From Priestia abyssalis (GTDB taxonomy: Bacteria; Bacillota; Bacilli; Bacillales; Bacillaceae_H), in NCBI RefSeq assembly GCF_002019595.1, contig NZ_KV917369.1:2256417-2320416 (forward strand): a stretch of DNA of 64,000 nucleotides, read 5' to 3'. The position numbers were made by a program, and so were the translations under genes. Below the pieces are notes generated by a model that did not search any database, was not told the DNA's origin, and saw only the letters and a list, made by a program, of their open reading frames with translations. This document shows, piece after piece, positions 33,734 through 43,874 of the stretch. How positions within the stretch are numbered: the stretch's first letter is position 1; each line of letters opens with the position of its first letter.

Positions 33734-34546
33734 ATGAGAAAATGGATGAGTATCTTTATGGCAATTGTGGTGGTCATAATGCTGACGGCATGTGGAAGCA
33801 AAGAAACAGCCAGCGGAGGGGAATCCAAAGAAGGAACGAAAGGTGATAATGTACTAGCCCGCATTCAAGAAGAAAAAGCCATCAATATCGGGATTGAAGG
33901 GGTATATCCTCCGTTTAACTATCATGATGAAGAAGATAAATTAGTAGGTTTTGATGTTGATATCGCAAACGAGCTTGCATCGAGAATGGGAGTCAAGCCG
34001 AACTTCGTCGAAACACCATGGGATACGATTATCGGCGGATTGCTTTCTAAAAAATATGACATTATCCTTTCTAGCATGGCCATTACGCCTGAACGCCAGC
34101 AAAAAGTAGATTTTACAGATCCGTATTTTCATACAGGAGCACAAGTATTTGTGAACGAAGGGTATGACGGAATAAAAGATCCCGAAAAAGATATAAAAGG
34201 GAAAAAAATAGCCGTAGCGATCGGTACGACGTTTGAAGCGAAAGCGACAGAGCTTGGTGCTCAAGTGTCAAACTATAAGAGTGATTTGCTCACGTTCCAG
34301 GACCTTGCGGCAAACCGGGTGGAAGGTGTTATTACAGATAAAGCGGTAGGGGCTCGTATCATTAAAGAAAATGGATATCCATTTAAGCCGGTTGGAGATG
34401 TCCTTTTTGAAGAAGCGGCGGGAATTTCTCTTAATAAAGGCGAAGATGAGCTGAGAGAAGAAATCAACAAACATTTAAAAGAAATGAAAGAGGACGGCAC
34501 ATACAAAGAAATCAGTATGAAATGGTTTGGTGAAGACATTCGTTAA
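33734..34546 (+). CDS. Polar amino-acid ABC transporter substrate-binding lipoprotein
   Basis: 270 residues with a lipobox (MLTACGSK). The periplasmic-binding fold family 3 core has INIGIEGVYPPFNYHDEEDK, VGFDVDIANELASRMG, TPWDTIIGGLLSKKYDIILS and MAITPERQQKVDFTDPYF. GAGGG lies six bases before the ATG. Its neighbours are a permease and an ATPase, then a flavodehydrogenase cluster, so the ligand is probably an amino acid, imino acid or opine degraded by those enzymes. Confidence 0.93.
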   Translation: MRKWMSIFMAIVVVIMLTACGSKETASGGESKEGTKGDNVLARIQEEKAINIGIEGVYPPFNYHDEEDKLVGFDVDIANELASRMGVKPNFVETPWDTIIGGLLSKKYDIILSSMAITPERQQKVDFTDPYFHTGAQVFVNEGYDGIKDPEKDIKGKKIAVAIGTTFEAKATELGAQVSNYKSDLLTFQDLAANRVEGVITDKAVGARIIKENGYPFKPVGDVLFEEAAGISLNKGEDELREEINKHLKEMKEDGTYKEISMKWFGEDIR

Positions 34547-34557
34547 GAGGTGATACG

Positions 34558-35214
34558 ATGCTGGATTTTTCCTTAGTTACTGATTTTGTTCCTTTTATGT
34601 TAAAGGCGACAATCGTCACGCTCGAACTTTCTGTCGTCTCCATTATTGTCGGGTTGGTGTTAGGATTATTTATCGCACTAATGAAAATTTCCAATATTAA
34701 ACCGCTCGAATGGATGGCGGACTTTTATATTTGGATCATACGCGGAACGCCGATGCTAGTTCAATTATTTCTTGTGTATTTTGGATTGCCGCAATTCGGC
34801 ATTGAACTGTCGCCGTTTGTTTCTTCTGTCATTGCTCTTGGAATGAATGCCGCTGCATATATTGCAGAAATTTACCGCGGCGGCATCATGTCCATTCCGA
34901 AAGGGCAGATTGAAGCTGCCCAATCATTAGGAATGCGTTATACAGGCATCATGAAATTAATTGTACTGCCGCAGGCGTTTCGAGTAAGCGTTCCGGCCCT
35001 TGGAAATCAGGCTGTCATGATGTTAAAGGATTCATCTTTGGCATCTCTGGTGACGGTTTCCGAGTTAATGATGGTCTCGCAGCGTTATGCTTCGACAAAC
35101 TATGCTTTCATTGAATTTTACATCGCGGCAGCTGTGCTGTACCTGTTCTTAACAACGATCTTTACGTTTATCCTAAATAAAATCGAACTTCGTTTATCTG
35201 TAAGCGAGCAGTAG
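34558..35214 (+). CDS. Polar amino-acid ABC transporter permease
   Basis: 218 residues with five helices and the HisM/GlnP signature: ELSVVSIIVGLVLGLFIALM, WIIRGTPMLVQLFLVYFGLP and the EAA loop EAAQSLGMRYTGIMKLIVLP. It starts 11 bases after the receptor stop. As the only permease gene here, it presumably forms a homodimer. Confidence 0.94.
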   Translation: MLDFSLVTDFVPFMLKATIVTLELSVVSIIVGLVLGLFIALMKISNIKPLEWMADFYIWIIRGTPMLVQLFLVYFGLPQFGIELSPFVSSVIALGMNAAAYIAEIYRGGIMSIPKGQIEAAQSLGMRYTGIMKLIVLPQAFRVSVPALGNQAVMMLKDSSLASLVTVSELMMVSQRYASTNYAFIEFYIAAAVLYLFLTTIFTFILNKIELRLSVSEQ

Positions 35215-35226
35215 GAGGTGGCTGTG

Positions 35227-35988
35227 ATGGAAGTTCAAGCCATTAAAGCAGAAAAGGCAGAGACCATTATTCAAATTGAAAATCTTCACAAAAGCTTCGA
35301 CAAATTAGAAGTGTTAAAAGGAATCGATTTGACGGTCAACAAAGGAGAGGTAGTGGCCCTGATCGGTGCCAGCGGTTCAGGGAAAAGTACGCTGCTTCGC
35401 TGTTTGAATCGCCTTGAAACGATATCGGACGGAAAAGTTATCATTGATCAAATTGTGATGGATGATTCGGTCAAAAACATCAGTAAAATCAGGCAAGAGG
35501 TAGGCATGGTGTTTCAACAGTTCAATTTATTCCCCCATATGACCGTATTGCAAAACGTGATGGTCGCTCCGATTCAAGTATTGAAAAGGAAGAAGGAAGA
35601 AGTGGAACAAGAAGCGATTGCCTTACTGGAAAAAGTCGGCCTTGCTGATAAAAAAGATGTTTACCCGAAGAAGCTGTCAGGCGGTCAGCAACAGCGTGTA
35701 GCTATTGCAAGGGCGCTTGCCATGAAACCGAAAATCATGTTGTTTGACGAACCGACATCCGCCCTTGATCCGGAGCTTGTGGGAGAGGTGCTGCAAGTGA
35801 TGAAACAGCTGGCACAAGAAGGGATGACGATGGTCGTCGTGACTCATGAAATGGGCTTCGCACAAGAAGTGGCAGACCGGGTCGTATTTATGCATAATGG
35901 AAAAATTGAAGAACAAGGAGACCCTAAAGTCATTTTATCGAATCCGACAAGCGAACGGTTATCCTCCTTTTTGCGTATCGTTAAATAG
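35227..35988 (+). CDS. Polar amino-acid ABC transporter ATP-binding protein
   Basis: 253 residues. Walker [16 protein letters not shown]-loop [12 protein letters not shown], signature [16 protein letters not shown], Walker [15 protein letters not shown] and the H-loop VVTHEMGF are all intact. AGGAGG lies 8 bases before the ATG at 35227. It completes the importer with the two preceding genes. Confidence 0.94.
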   Translation: MEVQAIKAEKAETIIQIENLHKSFDKLEVLKGIDLTVNKGEVVALIGASGSGKSTLLRCLNRLETISDGKVIIDQIVMDDSVKNISKIRQEVGMVFQQFNLFPHMTVLQNVMVAPIQVLKRKKEEVEQEAIALLEKVGLADKKDVYPKKLSGGQQQRVAIARALAMKPKIMLFDEPTSALDPELVGEVLQVMKQLAQEGMTMVVVTHEMGFAQEVADRVVFMHNGKIEEQGDPKVILSNPTSERLSSFLRIVK

Positions 35989-36061
35989 AGAATTATGCTG
36001 GTTTTCCATAATAGGATGAGAAGAAGCGATGTACTAAATGATTAAGAAATGACTCTGTAAT

Positions 36062-36092
36062 AGAAGCGTTCACCTCTGCGATGAACGCTTCT
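36062..36092 (+). terminator. Hairpin between the ABC genes and the dehydrogenase cluster
   Basis: AGAAGCGTTCA / TGAACGCTTCT stem (11 bp) without a T tail. Likely partial termination or mRNA stabilisation, as the downstream genes have no obvious promoter. Confidence 0.6.
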
Positions 36093-36127
36093 GTCATGGA
36101 GAAAAGGTCTAAGGGGGATAAGCGAAG

Positions 36128-37417
36128 GTGGCGGAAGAACGAGACCGGTTAACATTGCTCAGTTTGGATATGAAAAAGGAATCGCAAAGAGAGGCGATCG
36201 AGGCAAAGAAACGATATGAAATATTAAAGCAATACATGGATTGCAATCGTTATTCTCATGAGCGGAAACATCATATCGTCATCGTTGGCGGAGGGATTGT
36301 TGGACTAATGTGTGCGTTTTATATGCGGCGTCAAGGTTTTCAAGTGACTGTGATCGAAAAGAAGTCATTTGGAGGAGGCGCTTCCGGGAGAAATGGGGGC
36401 GGAGTGCTGGCAATGGGACGGGAATTGGCAGAAATTCCGTTTGCCCGTTTGTCCATTGAATTATGGGAAGCGCTTTCTTCATTTGGAATCGACACAAAGT
36501 TTGAACAAAATGGTCATTTGATGGTGGCGAGAAACGACTATGAATTGGAGAAGCTCAAGAAGGCAGCCCAGCTATATACGTTAAGCGGTTTGAAGACAAA
36601 TGTGTTATCTCAGGAGGAAGTACAGGAGGTGCTTCCTGATATCAGAGCACAAATGGTCGGGGGAATCTTCAGCTCCATTGACAGTCAGAGCTATCCTTTC
36701 ACTACTGTGGCAAGCCTTCTCAAGGTCTTGAATAGAGACAGTGTGGCCCTGTTAAGTCATACGGATGTGACGGGGTTTGAAACGATAGGCTCACGCATCA
36801 GAAAAGTGAAGACCGATAAAGGGAACATTGGCTGTGATACCGTTGTTCTTTGCACGGGGCCATGGACGAGCGAGGTGGCGAAATATCTACATATGGATAT
36901 AACCATTACACCGCGACGCTCGCAAATCATGGTGACCGAAATCGTCAAACAAAGAAGAATCCAACCCTTTGTATCAGGAAACGGGCTTTATTTAAAGCAA
37001 AGCCATGCCGGAAATTTACTGTACGGCGGGGGCGGTGCCTGGGAACAAACGGGTTTTGAAACAGCAAATACAACGTTTGCTATTCAGTTATTAACAGAGC
37101 GATTTTTAGAGTTGTTCCCATCTTATCATTCAAAGCAGTTATTGCGGGCATTTGCGGGAACAGTTGAAATTACGCTTGATCACCTTCCGTTTTTTGGAAG
37201 GATAGGTAAGTATGAAAACAGCTATATATCAGCCGGCTATAATGGGCATGGTTACGGAATGTCAGCGGTGATGGGAAAACTGCTTTCGTGTCTGATTACT
37301 GACCACGAGACAGGAAACGTTCAAGTCGATGACATTGAAGAGTTGCTGTCATTCATTTCTCCAAAACGGCTGCAAACAATGAAAGTGATTGGGGGAGTGC
37401 CGTATGAGCCGCAATGA
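36128..37417 (+). CDS. FAD-dependent DAO-type oxidoreductase, catalytic subunit (HcnC/OoxB-like)
   Basis: 429 residues from a GTG start. The FAD site is IVIVGGGIVGLMCAFYMRRQ, then GGGASGRNGGGVLAMG, and a DAO-family C-terminus GYNGHGYGMSAVMGKLL. Sequence and context resemble the DAO subunit of hetero-oligomeric dye-linked dehydrogenases for opines, D-hydroxyproline or L-proline. The first 45 residues are a charged extension before the Rossmann fold. It overlaps the next gene by 14 bases. Confidence 0.83.
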   Translation: MAEERDRLTLLSLDMKKESQREAIEAKKRYEILKQYMDCNRYSHERKHHIVIVGGGIVGLMCAFYMRRQGFQVTVIEKKSFGGGASGRNGGGVLAMGRELAEIPFARLSIELWEALSSFGIDTKFEQNGHLMVARNDYELEKLKKAAQLYTLSGLKTNVLSQEEVQEVLPDIRAQMVGGIFSSIDSQSYPFTTVASLLKVLNRDSVALLSHTDVTGFETIGSRIRKVKTDKGNIGCDTVVLCTGPWTSEVAKYLHMDITITPRRSQIMVTEIVKQRRIQPFVSGNGLYLKQSHAGNLLYGGGGAWEQTGFETANTTFAIQLLTERFLELFPSYHSKQLLRAFAGTVEITLDHLPFFGRIGKYENSYISAGYNGHGYGMSAVMGKLLSCLITDHETGNVQVDDIEELLSFISPKRLQTMKVIGGVPYEPQ

Positions 37418-37682
37418 TGTCATTATTTGCCGGTGTGAAGAGGTTAATTATGGTCAATTGAAAGAAGCGATAGCAAACGGAGCCTGTACATCTCAGGAAC
37501 TAAAAATGGCCACAAGAGCAGGGATGGGTATGTGTCAAGGGCGCGTATGCCGTACCCTGCTTGAAACAATGGTACGGGAACGGAATGCAGGGATCCAACA
37601 GATACCAAGCAAGCTGACGATTCATGCTCCCGTACGTCCATTGCCATTGTCCATGGTAACAGGAAAGGGGGGAGGGAAATGA
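37404..37682 (+). CDS. BFD-type [2Fe-2S] small subunit
   Basis: 92 residues. CRCEEV near the N-terminus and MCQGRVCRTLLE give the four Cys of a bacterioferritin-associated-ferredoxin-like [2Fe-2S] domain. The ATG at 37404 follows GGGGGAG. In dye-linked dehydrogenases this unit is a separate gamma subunit or is fused to another one; here it is free-standing. It overlaps both neighbours. Confidence 0.85.
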   Translation: MSRNDVIICRCEEVNYGQLKEAIANGACTSQELKMATRAGMGMCQGRVCRTLLETMVRERNAGIQQIPSKLTIHAPVRPLPLSMVTGKGGGK

Positions 37683-37981
37683 GAATATTTCAGCACCCCA
37701 TTCTTCCCTCTGTTTCAGGTAAAGAAATCACCTTTGAATTTAACGGACAAGTCATTAAAGGAATGGAAGGTGACACTATCTCCTCCGCACTATGGGCAAA
37801 CGGGATCAAGACATTGCGAACCACCGAAAAAGGAGGGGGCGGCCGGGGGATTTACTGCGGCATCGGGCATTGTTACGATTGCCGCATCTATGAAAAAACA
37901 TTCGGGATGGTCCGGGCATGTGTGACCCCAATTAAACAAGGAGCCTGTTTCTTTTCAGAAGAAGGAGAGGGAAAGCATTGA
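37679..37981 (+). CDS. [2Fe-2S] ferredoxin-like subunit (HcnA-like)
   Basis: 100 residues. ITFEFNGQVIKGMEGDTISS leads to GIYCGIGHCYDCRI and a fourth Cys in VRACVTPI, the plant-type ferredoxin cluster loop found in HcnA and the N-termini of sarcosine oxidase alpha. It overlaps the preceding gene by four bases and shares a TTGA overlap with the next. Confidence 0.87.
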   Translation: MRIFQHPILPSVSGKEITFEFNGQVIKGMEGDTISSALWANGIKTLRTTEKGGGGRGIYCGIGHCYDCRIYEKTFGMVRACVTPIKQGACFFSEEGEGKH

Positions 37982-39207
37982 AAGTAGAGGTTGCAATTAT
38001 AGGAGGCGGTCCCGCAGGATTGACGGCTGCAAGGGAAATCGGAGAAAGAGGGGGATCGGCCGTTGTCATCGATGATCATCCTAAACCAGGAGGAAAACTG
38101 CTTGGTCAGCTGCATGAAGAACTAGTAAGCGGGACATGGCGGAAAGGCTATGAACAAGCAGAACAGCTAGTGCAGCGAGCATTAGCTGCGAATGTAAAAA
38201 TCCTTTCCGGCAAACAAGTGTGGGCATTGGAAAAAGGATGGAATGTATTTGTATCGGACGTTCACCAACAGTATTCCAACGGATTCGTGATTGAAGCGGA
38301 AGCAGTTTTACTCGCCACCGGTGCTGTGGAAAAGCCGGTGCCGATACCTGGATGGACGCTGCCTGGAGTTATGTCCATCGGTGCGGCACAAGTATTGACG
38401 AATGTATATCGGATCAAACCTGGTCAAAAAGCGGCGATTGCGGGGATTGATATTTTATCACTCAGCATAGCAAGAGCGATGAAACTAGCGGGAGTGGATG
38501 TAATTGGATTGTTTATGCTTTCGAAAAATGAGTTTACCAAAGAAGCGGCTGTTCCTTATCAATTGATGGATTCACTTAAATCCTTCACTCATCATGCCCC
38601 TTCCCCGCTGCTTCGTATGGGAGGACACTTATTGAAAACAGAAAACGGACGCAAGATAGCCTCCGTTCTTTATCCGCCATGGGGGTTTAAAGTATGGGGA
38701 ATTCCGGTTCATTTCCGCCGCTCCCTTATTGGGATTGAAGGGAAGAATGAGGTGGAGCAAGCAGTTTTGACAAAAATTGATTTTAAAGGAGATGCTGTCG
38801 GTCTTCCTTATAAAGAATCAGTTGATGTTGTTTGTATATCGGGAGGACTGTCACCTCTTTATGAGCTGGCGGTTAATACGGACTGTTCATTTGCATACCT
38901 TGACGGATTAAATGGTATGGTCCCCCTCCATGATGAAACGATGGAAACGAACGCGGCCGGTTTATTTGTTGCAGGAAACATCACCGGTATTGAAGGGGCA
39001 AAAGTGGCGATGGCCCAAGGCGTAGTTGCAGGAAAAACGATTTGCCGAAAAGTAGGCATCGGTCGTGTCCAGGAACAAGAAATAATAAAGGCTATTGATG
39101 ACGTAAAAAGAGCGAGGCGTGAAGCGGACATTCAATTTCATCCCTTCATTTCTGAAGCGAGAGACGAATTGCAAAAACTATGGCAGGAGGCTGTCTTGAA
39201 AACATAG
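37978..39207 (+). CDS. NAD(P)/FAD-binding oxidoreductase subunit (HcnB/OoxA-like)
   Basis: 409 residues from a TTG start overlapping the previous stop. N-terminal VEVAIIGGGPAGLTAAREIG binds FAD. ATGAVEKPVPIPGWTLPGVM and GLFVAGNITGIEGAKVAMAQ are typical of HcnB and opine oxidase subunit A. With the three upstream subunits it should form a membrane-associated or dye-linked dehydrogenase feeding electrons through Fe-S centres. The substrate is not evident. Confidence 0.85.
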   Translation: MKVEVAIIGGGPAGLTAAREIGERGGSAVVIDDHPKPGGKLLGQLHEELVSGTWRKGYEQAEQLVQRALAANVKILSGKQVWALEKGWNVFVSDVHQQYSNGFVIEAEAVLLATGAVEKPVPIPGWTLPGVMSIGAAQVLTNVYRIKPGQKAAIAGIDILSLSIARAMKLAGVDVIGLFMLSKNEFTKEAAVPYQLMDSLKSFTHHAPSPLLRMGGHLLKTENGRKIASVLYPPWGFKVWGIPVHFRRSLIGIEGKNEVEQAVLTKIDFKGDAVGLPYKESVDVVCISGGLSPLYELAVNTDCSFAYLDGLNGMVPLHDETMETNAAGLFVAGNITGIEGAKVAMAQGVVAGKTICRKVGIGRVQEQEIIKAIDDVKRARREADIQFHPFISEARDELQKLWQEAVLKT

Positions 39208-39239
39208 AAACTATGCTTATCAGCCAGCCTCTTAAAATG

Positions 39240-39277
39240 GAACCTTCAATCCGGGGAAATTCTGTGATTGAAGGTTC
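39240..39277. terminator. Convergent terminator
   Basis: GAACCTTCAATC / GATTGAAGGTTC stem between the dehydrogenase cluster and a small minus-strand gene. Confidence 0.75.
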
Positions 39278-39453
39278 TACTCGTTTAATTCCCTTGTTTT
39301 TTTCACAACAGTATGTTCTGGAGTCGTCGCATTTCCAGTCGTTGTTTCATATCCGACTCGATACACGTAATTTTTAGGCGTGTTTACGACATTGTCCATC
39401 TTATATTGTTCCAGGTCATCTTGAAATTGGCGCGCCGATTCTTTTTTATCCAT
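39277..39453 (-). CDS. Small hypothetical protein
   Basis: 58 residues, MDKKESARQFQDDLEQYKMD onward, ending KKTRELNE, with AAGGAGG upstream of the ATG. Hydrophilic, no known domain. It stands alone, opposite in direction to both neighbours. Confidence 0.65.
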   Translation of the reverse strand: MDKKESARQFQDDLEQYKMDNVVNTPKNYVYRVGYETTTGNATTPEHTVVKKTRELNE

Positions 39454-39828
39454 TACTAAGCCTCCTTATGAATCAGGATAAATCTTAGTTTGCGTCAAAT
39501 GGCGTAAAACATTTCATTTATGGAGAAAAAAGATTATTTTAGTAAACCGCATGGCAGATTTTTTAATGCTCTAGACTTTATTTAATCAATGGCGAACTTT
39601 AACACAACCATGTTTTAAATTTTCATAGCTGACGCAGAAATTTGCGGATTCTCGACAGAAAAAACGATAAATCACTTAAATATCTTCAAATTTTTTCAAA
39701 AAAAATGTAGAGAAAATATTCAGAAAAATTGTATGATTATAGTTATAAAAGGAAACTTCCATCAGAGGTCTTACTGCCTGTTGATGAGGGGACAAAAAGA
39801 CTATCTAGGAGTAGGAAGAGGTGTTTTC
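39454..39828. other. AT-rich intergenic region before the sensor kinase
   Basis: No supported gene. Long A and T runs dominate. The kinase promoter is presumably here, but I cannot place it. Confidence 0.4.
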
Positions 39829-41304
39829 ATGCTTGCCAACATCTTAGGAAACTCGTTTCAGTATGACATTTTATCAGTGGTTCCATACCCGATGTTGTTA
39901 GTAGGGAGAAACGGTGAAATTATTTACATGAATGAACGTGCAAAACGATTTTACCAACCGCTGCAAAAGCAACGAAAACTAAAGCATATTTCGTCTCTAG
40001 TAGAGCCTGGCTATCAAAGGAAGTGGGAGGAGAAAGTAGAGGAAGCTGTCCATTCATTGAAAACCATGGAGATAAAATTGTCCTTTTTTTTCGATCCATT
40101 AAAAACATATAAGGTCAGCATTACGCCTTATCCTATACATAACGAAGTGATGATTGGAATGATGGTTCATAAGAGGAAAAGGAAATCACTCACATTAAAA
40201 AAGGAATCACCGAAACCCTATCATAACGTTCTTCAAGACGAAATGAAACAAGAATTGGTTGCGGTTAAAAACTTATTGGAGTCTTTTATCGAAGACACAT
40301 CAGACGCCATTATGCTTGTGGATGACAGCGGATGTATTCTCCGTGTTAATCAAGCATTTGAAAATTTATACGGATGGAAAAAAGAGGCGGTGATTGGAAA
40401 TGATATCATTACCGTTTTTCATGACTATAAAGATGAAGTTGCGATGTTGTTTAACGGCGTTAGAAATGGAGAAAGCTTCAAGAATGTGGAGACCATACGA
40501 TATCATGCTAATGGGACGCCCCTGAATGTAAGTATTACGGCAAGCCCCATCAAAAATGGAGAAGGGGCCATATACGGGATTTCTTCCATTATTCGTGATA
40601 TTACGGATCAAAAAAATACGGAAGAATTGTTAAGAAAATCGGAGAAACTAGCCATTATCGGACAGTTGGCAGCAGGTGTAGCTCATGAGATTCGAAATCC
40701 TCTTACATCGTTAAAAGGGTTTTTACAGCTCTTTCATGAAATGCGAATGACAAATAAAGATATTCTGCAAGTCATGCTTGGCGAGATCGATCGAATTGAA
40801 ATGATTACAGATGAATTTTTGTCTCTTGCCAAACCACATGTGACAAAATTCGAGTATCATTTCATTAATGACATCCTCCAACAAGTCGTGAAATTGGGAG
40901 AAATTGAAGGCGGCTTGGCGAATGTAACAATTGATACTGCTTTCGATTCATGCAGGCCCATCATTTACGGTGATATGAATAAATTAAAACAAGTATTTTC
41001 GAATATTATGAAAAATTCTATTGAAGCCGTTGACGAGAAAGGGATCGTTAGTATTTCTACAGTGATGAAAGAAGATAGTGTCAGCATTTTTATCACTGAT
41101 AATGGCACAGGGATCGAAGCAAGCCGTCTGAAGCATATGGGGGAACCTTTTTACAGTACAAAGGAAAAAGGGACAGGTCTTGGGTTAATGATCAGCCGCA
41201 AAATCATTGAAGAGCATGAAGGCGATCTGGTTATTGCGAGCGAAATCGGGAAAGGCACGACCGTGGAAATCCGATTGCCGGCATGCCTATCTTTTCAGAG
41301 GTAA
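39829..41304 (+). CDS. PAS-domain sensor histidine kinase, sporulation-kinase type
   Basis: 491 residues, no membrane helices. A first PAS-like region (residues 10-110) and a clear second PAS (about 175-295, EDTSDAIMLVDDSGCILRVN to SSIIRDITDQKNTEELLRKS). Then the H-box VAHEIRNPLTSLKGF, N-box FSNIMKNSIEAV, G-box ITDNGTGIEAS and EPFYSTKEKGTGLGL. The ATG at 39829 follows GGAAGAGGTG. No response regulator is adjacent, as for KinA/KinE-type orphan kinases that feed the Spo0 phosphorelay. That target is inferred. Confidence 0.88.
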   Translation: MLANILGNSFQYDILSVVPYPMLLVGRNGEIIYMNERAKRFYQPLQKQRKLKHISSLVEPGYQRKWEEKVEEAVHSLKTMEIKLSFFFDPLKTYKVSITPYPIHNEVMIGMMVHKRKRKSLTLKKESPKPYHNVLQDEMKQELVAVKNLLESFIEDTSDAIMLVDDSGCILRVNQAFENLYGWKKEAVIGNDIITVFHDYKDEVAMLFNGVRNGESFKNVETIRYHANGTPLNVSITASPIKNGEGAIYGISSIIRDITDQKNTEELLRKSEKLAIIGQLAAGVAHEIRNPLTSLKGFLQLFHEMRMTNKDILQVMLGEIDRIEMITDEFLSLAKPHVTKFEYHFINDILQQVVKLGEIEGGLANVTIDTAFDSCRPIIYGDMNKLKQVFSNIMKNSIEAVDEKGIVSISTVMKEDSVSIFITDNGTGIEASRLKHMGEPFYSTKEKGTGLGLMISRKIIEEHEGDLVIASEIGKGTTVEIRLPACLSFQR

Positions 41305-41351
41305 GGGCTATCTAATAAGTCTCTAGTCTATTTGTAAAAATGAGGTTAAAT

Positions 41352-41407
41352 AAAAAGCCCTGTCATAGCATCCTGATTTTAATGGATTGCTATGACAGGG
41401 CTTTTTG
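41352..41407 (+). terminator. Terminator of the sensor kinase gene
   Basis: AAAAAGCCCTGTCATAGCA / TTGCTATGACAGGGCTTTTT stem. Confidence 0.92.
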
Positions 41408-41408
41408 A

Positions 41409-41453
41409 AAAGATGACTCCGAAGGGTGTTTTTCCCCTTCGGAGTCATCTTTT
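41409..41453 (-). terminator. Terminator of proBA
   Basis: AAAGATGACTCCGAAGG / CCTTCGGAGTCATCTTT stem touching the proA stop. Confidence 0.9.
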
Positions 41454-42693
41454 ATGCACGGATTTGTCCGGTGCCGCGTATGATGGCTTTTGTTGTTGTA
41501 ATCGCGCGCAATCCCATAGGGCCGCGAGCATGGAGCTTTTGTGTGCTGATACCGATTTCGGCACCATAGCCGAATTGTTCCCCATCTGTAAAACGGGTGG
41601 AGGCGTTATGGTAAAGAGCAGCAGCATCCACAGCCTGGAAGAAGAGTTGAACATGATCTTCGTTTTCGGTGATAATCGCTTCTGAATGTTTTGTTCCGTA
41701 TTCATCAATATGATTGACAGCCTCTTTTACTCCATTTACAAGTTTAATAGCTAAAATCGGCGCTAAAAATTCTGTGTGCCAGTCTTCCTCAGTCGCTTGC
41801 TTTACGAATGAGTGCGCGGCAGAAAGAGTATCGTCTCCTCGAAGTTCCACTTCTTTTGTTTGTAAAGCCGTTAGAAGGTCTTCTGTATATGGCCAACTTT
41901 TATGAATTAACACTGTTTCGATTGCATTGCAAACGGAAGGACGCTGTGTTTTGGCATTCAAGACAATATCGATGGCCATCTGTTTGTCAGCTGATTCGTC
42001 AATGAAAACATGACAGTTTCCTACACCGGTTTCTAATACGGGAACGGTTGCGTTTTGAATAACTGATTGAATAAGACCTGCGCCTCCGCGGGGAATAAGA
42101 ACGTCTAAGTAGTCATTAAGCTTGAACATCTCCGACGCTGTCTCACGGCTCGTATCTTCAAGAAGCTGAACGGCATCAGCCGGAATAGGAGAGCTTTCAA
42201 GAGCCTTGCGCATAATGGAAACGAGGGCTTTGTTCGAATGAAGCGCTGATGAGCTTCCTCTTAACAGAACTGCATTTCCAGCCTTTAAACATAGACTTGC
42301 TGCATCAACGGTTACGTTTGGACGCGCTTCATACACCATGCCAATCACTCCAAGAGGCACACGAACAGATTGGATGCGCAATCCGTTCGGTCTTTCCCAT
42401 TGTTCAATGATTTCTCCGATTGGATCCTCTAGGTCGATGAGCTGATGAATGCCATCTACAATTTGGCTGATTCGCTCTTCTGTTAATAATAAACGGTCAA
42501 GAAGGGCAGAGGAGAAGCCGCTTTCTTTTCCTTGCTGAATGTCTTTTTCGTTTTCTTGGATGATCCAGTCTTTTTCAAGTAAAAGGGCTTCTGCCACTTT
42601 GGCAAGAGCACGGTTCTTCTCTTCTGTTGACAGCATCGCTGTTGTTTTTGCTGCTTTTTTTAGTTTTTTTGCTTTTTCGATTAATTCACTCAT
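41452..42693 (-). CDS. proA: Gamma-glutamyl phosphate reductase ProA
   Basis: 413 residues. It reduces gamma-glutamyl phosphate to glutamate semialdehyde with NADPH, the second step of proline synthesis. Landmarks are [38 protein letters not shown], the catalytic Cys region [26 protein letters not shown] and [10 protein letters not shown]. It overlaps proB by four bases. Control is by the proline T-box ahead of proB. Confidence 0.96.
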   Translation of the reverse strand: MSELIEKAKKLKKAAKTTAMLSTEEKNRALAKVAEALLLEKDWIIQENEKDIQQGKESGFSSALLDRLLLTEERISQIVDGIHQLIDLEDPIGEIIEQWERPNGLRIQSVRVPLGVIGMVYEARPNVTVDAASLCLKAGNAVLLRGSSSALHSNKALVSIMRKALESSPIPADAVQLLEDTSRETASEMFKLNDYLDVLIPRGGAGLIQSVIQNATVPVLETGVGNCHVFIDESADKQMAIDIVLNAKTQRPSVCNAIETVLIHKSWPYTEDLLTALQTKEVELRGDDTLSAAHSFVKQATEEDWHTEFLAPILAIKLVNGVKEAVNHIDEYGTKHSEAIITENEDHVQLFFQAVDAAALYHNASTRFTDGEQFGYGAEIGISTQKLHARGPMGLRAITTTKAIIRGTGQIRA

Positions 42694-43814
42694 TTAATTG
42701 TTCGCTCCTTTCGATTGCATACCCAATTATCCCGGTGGATGACTTCAGCTCGCTGGTTGATCGAGTAGCTTTTTGCTTGCTCACTTGAACACCCTTTGAT
42801 TTTTTGTAAATCCTCAGCGGAGTAATAAATTTGTCCTTTGCCAATTACTTGCCCTTTTTGATTGATTACTTCAACAACATCAAGTGCTTTAAATGAGCCC
42901 TCGGCATTGATGACACCAGCAGGAAGAAGGCTTTTTCCGTTTTGAAGAAGGGCATTTTCCGCTCCTTCATCGATCTCGATCGTTCCGGCTACTTGGGAAT
43001 GATGGGCAATCCACTGCTTTTTCATTTGCATTTGAGTCTGAAATGGTCCTCCGATGTATGTGCCATCCCCTTTGCCCGCTAAAATATCAGTTAGCTTTTC
43101 TTTGCCCGCTCCTTTACCGACAAAGGCACTTACACCAAGGGAAAGAGCTTTTTGGGCAGCAAGCAGTTTCGACTTCATTCCTCCCGTACCGACCGAGGAA
43201 ACGCTGCCGCCTGCAACATGCAATAATTCTTCGGTGATTTCAGGAATGAAATGATATTTTTTTGCATCTTTTGAAGTGTTCGGATTCCCGTCATACAAAC
43301 CGTTTACATCTGTGAGTATGATGAGGGCATTTGCATGCAAAAAGCCGCTGACAAGTGCTGAAAGCATATCGTTATCTCCAAAAGTCAGCTCTTCAATCGA
43401 AACTGAATCGTTTTCATTGATAATCGGAAGGACACCGCATTCCAACAGTTCGTTCATGGCTGAATATAAATTTCGGAATCGTTCCTGACTATAAAAATCT
43501 TCTCTTGTTAATAACATTTGGGCTGGCACGATATTAAATTCGCTAAAATGGGAAATATATCCTTTCATAAGCAGTCCTTGACCTACTGCCGCGGCTGCTT
43601 GTTTGCCTGCCACCGTTTTAGGTCGGGTCGGGTAGCCTAAAGATCGGAATCCTGCAGCCACAGCTCCAGAGGAAATCAAAATCACATCATGCCCCTGCTG
43701 CTTCAGGTGTGCAAGTGCTTCGACATGGTCGCGCATTTTTTCTTCACTTAACATGCCTTTATCGTTTGTTAGCGAACTGCTTCCGATTTTCACGACTATT
43801 CGTTGTTTTTTCAT
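42690..43814 (-). CDS. proB: Glutamate 5-kinase ProB
   Basis: 374 residues. The amino-acid kinase domain has [48 protein letters not shown] and [14 protein letters not shown]. It is followed by a C-terminal PUA domain (about residues 275-360). It phosphorylates glutamate to start proline synthesis and is usually feedback-inhibited by proline. GAAAGG lies before the ATG. Confidence 0.96.
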   Translation of the reverse strand: MKKQRIVVKIGSSSLTNDKGMLSEEKMRDHVEALAHLKQQGHDVILISSGAVAAGFRSLGYPTRPKTVAGKQAAAAVGQGLLMKGYISHFSEFNIVPAQMLLTREDFYSQERFRNLYSAMNELLECGVLPIINENDSVSIEELTFGDNDMLSALVSGFLHANALIILTDVNGLYDGNPNTSKDAKKYHFIPEITEELLHVAGGSVSSVGTGGMKSKLLAAQKALSLGVSAFVGKGAGKEKLTDILAGKGDGTYIGGPFQTQMQMKKQWIAHHSQVAGTIEIDEGAENALLQNGKSLLPAGVINAEGSFKALDVVEVINQKGQVIGKGQIYYSAEDLQKIKGCSSEQAKSYSINQRAEVIHRDNWVCNRKERTIK

Positions 43815-43874
43815 TTTTTTCGAACCTTTCTTTATAAAGTGACAATAATGCTGTCCGTTGGATGGGTGAAAATA

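Noticed and set aside
36128..39207. Hydrogen cyanide synthase (hcnABC)
   Set aside because: Subunits are similar, but the separate BFD subunit and amino-acid importer context fit opine or hydroxyproline dehydrogenases better. Sequence alone cannot show cyanogenesis.
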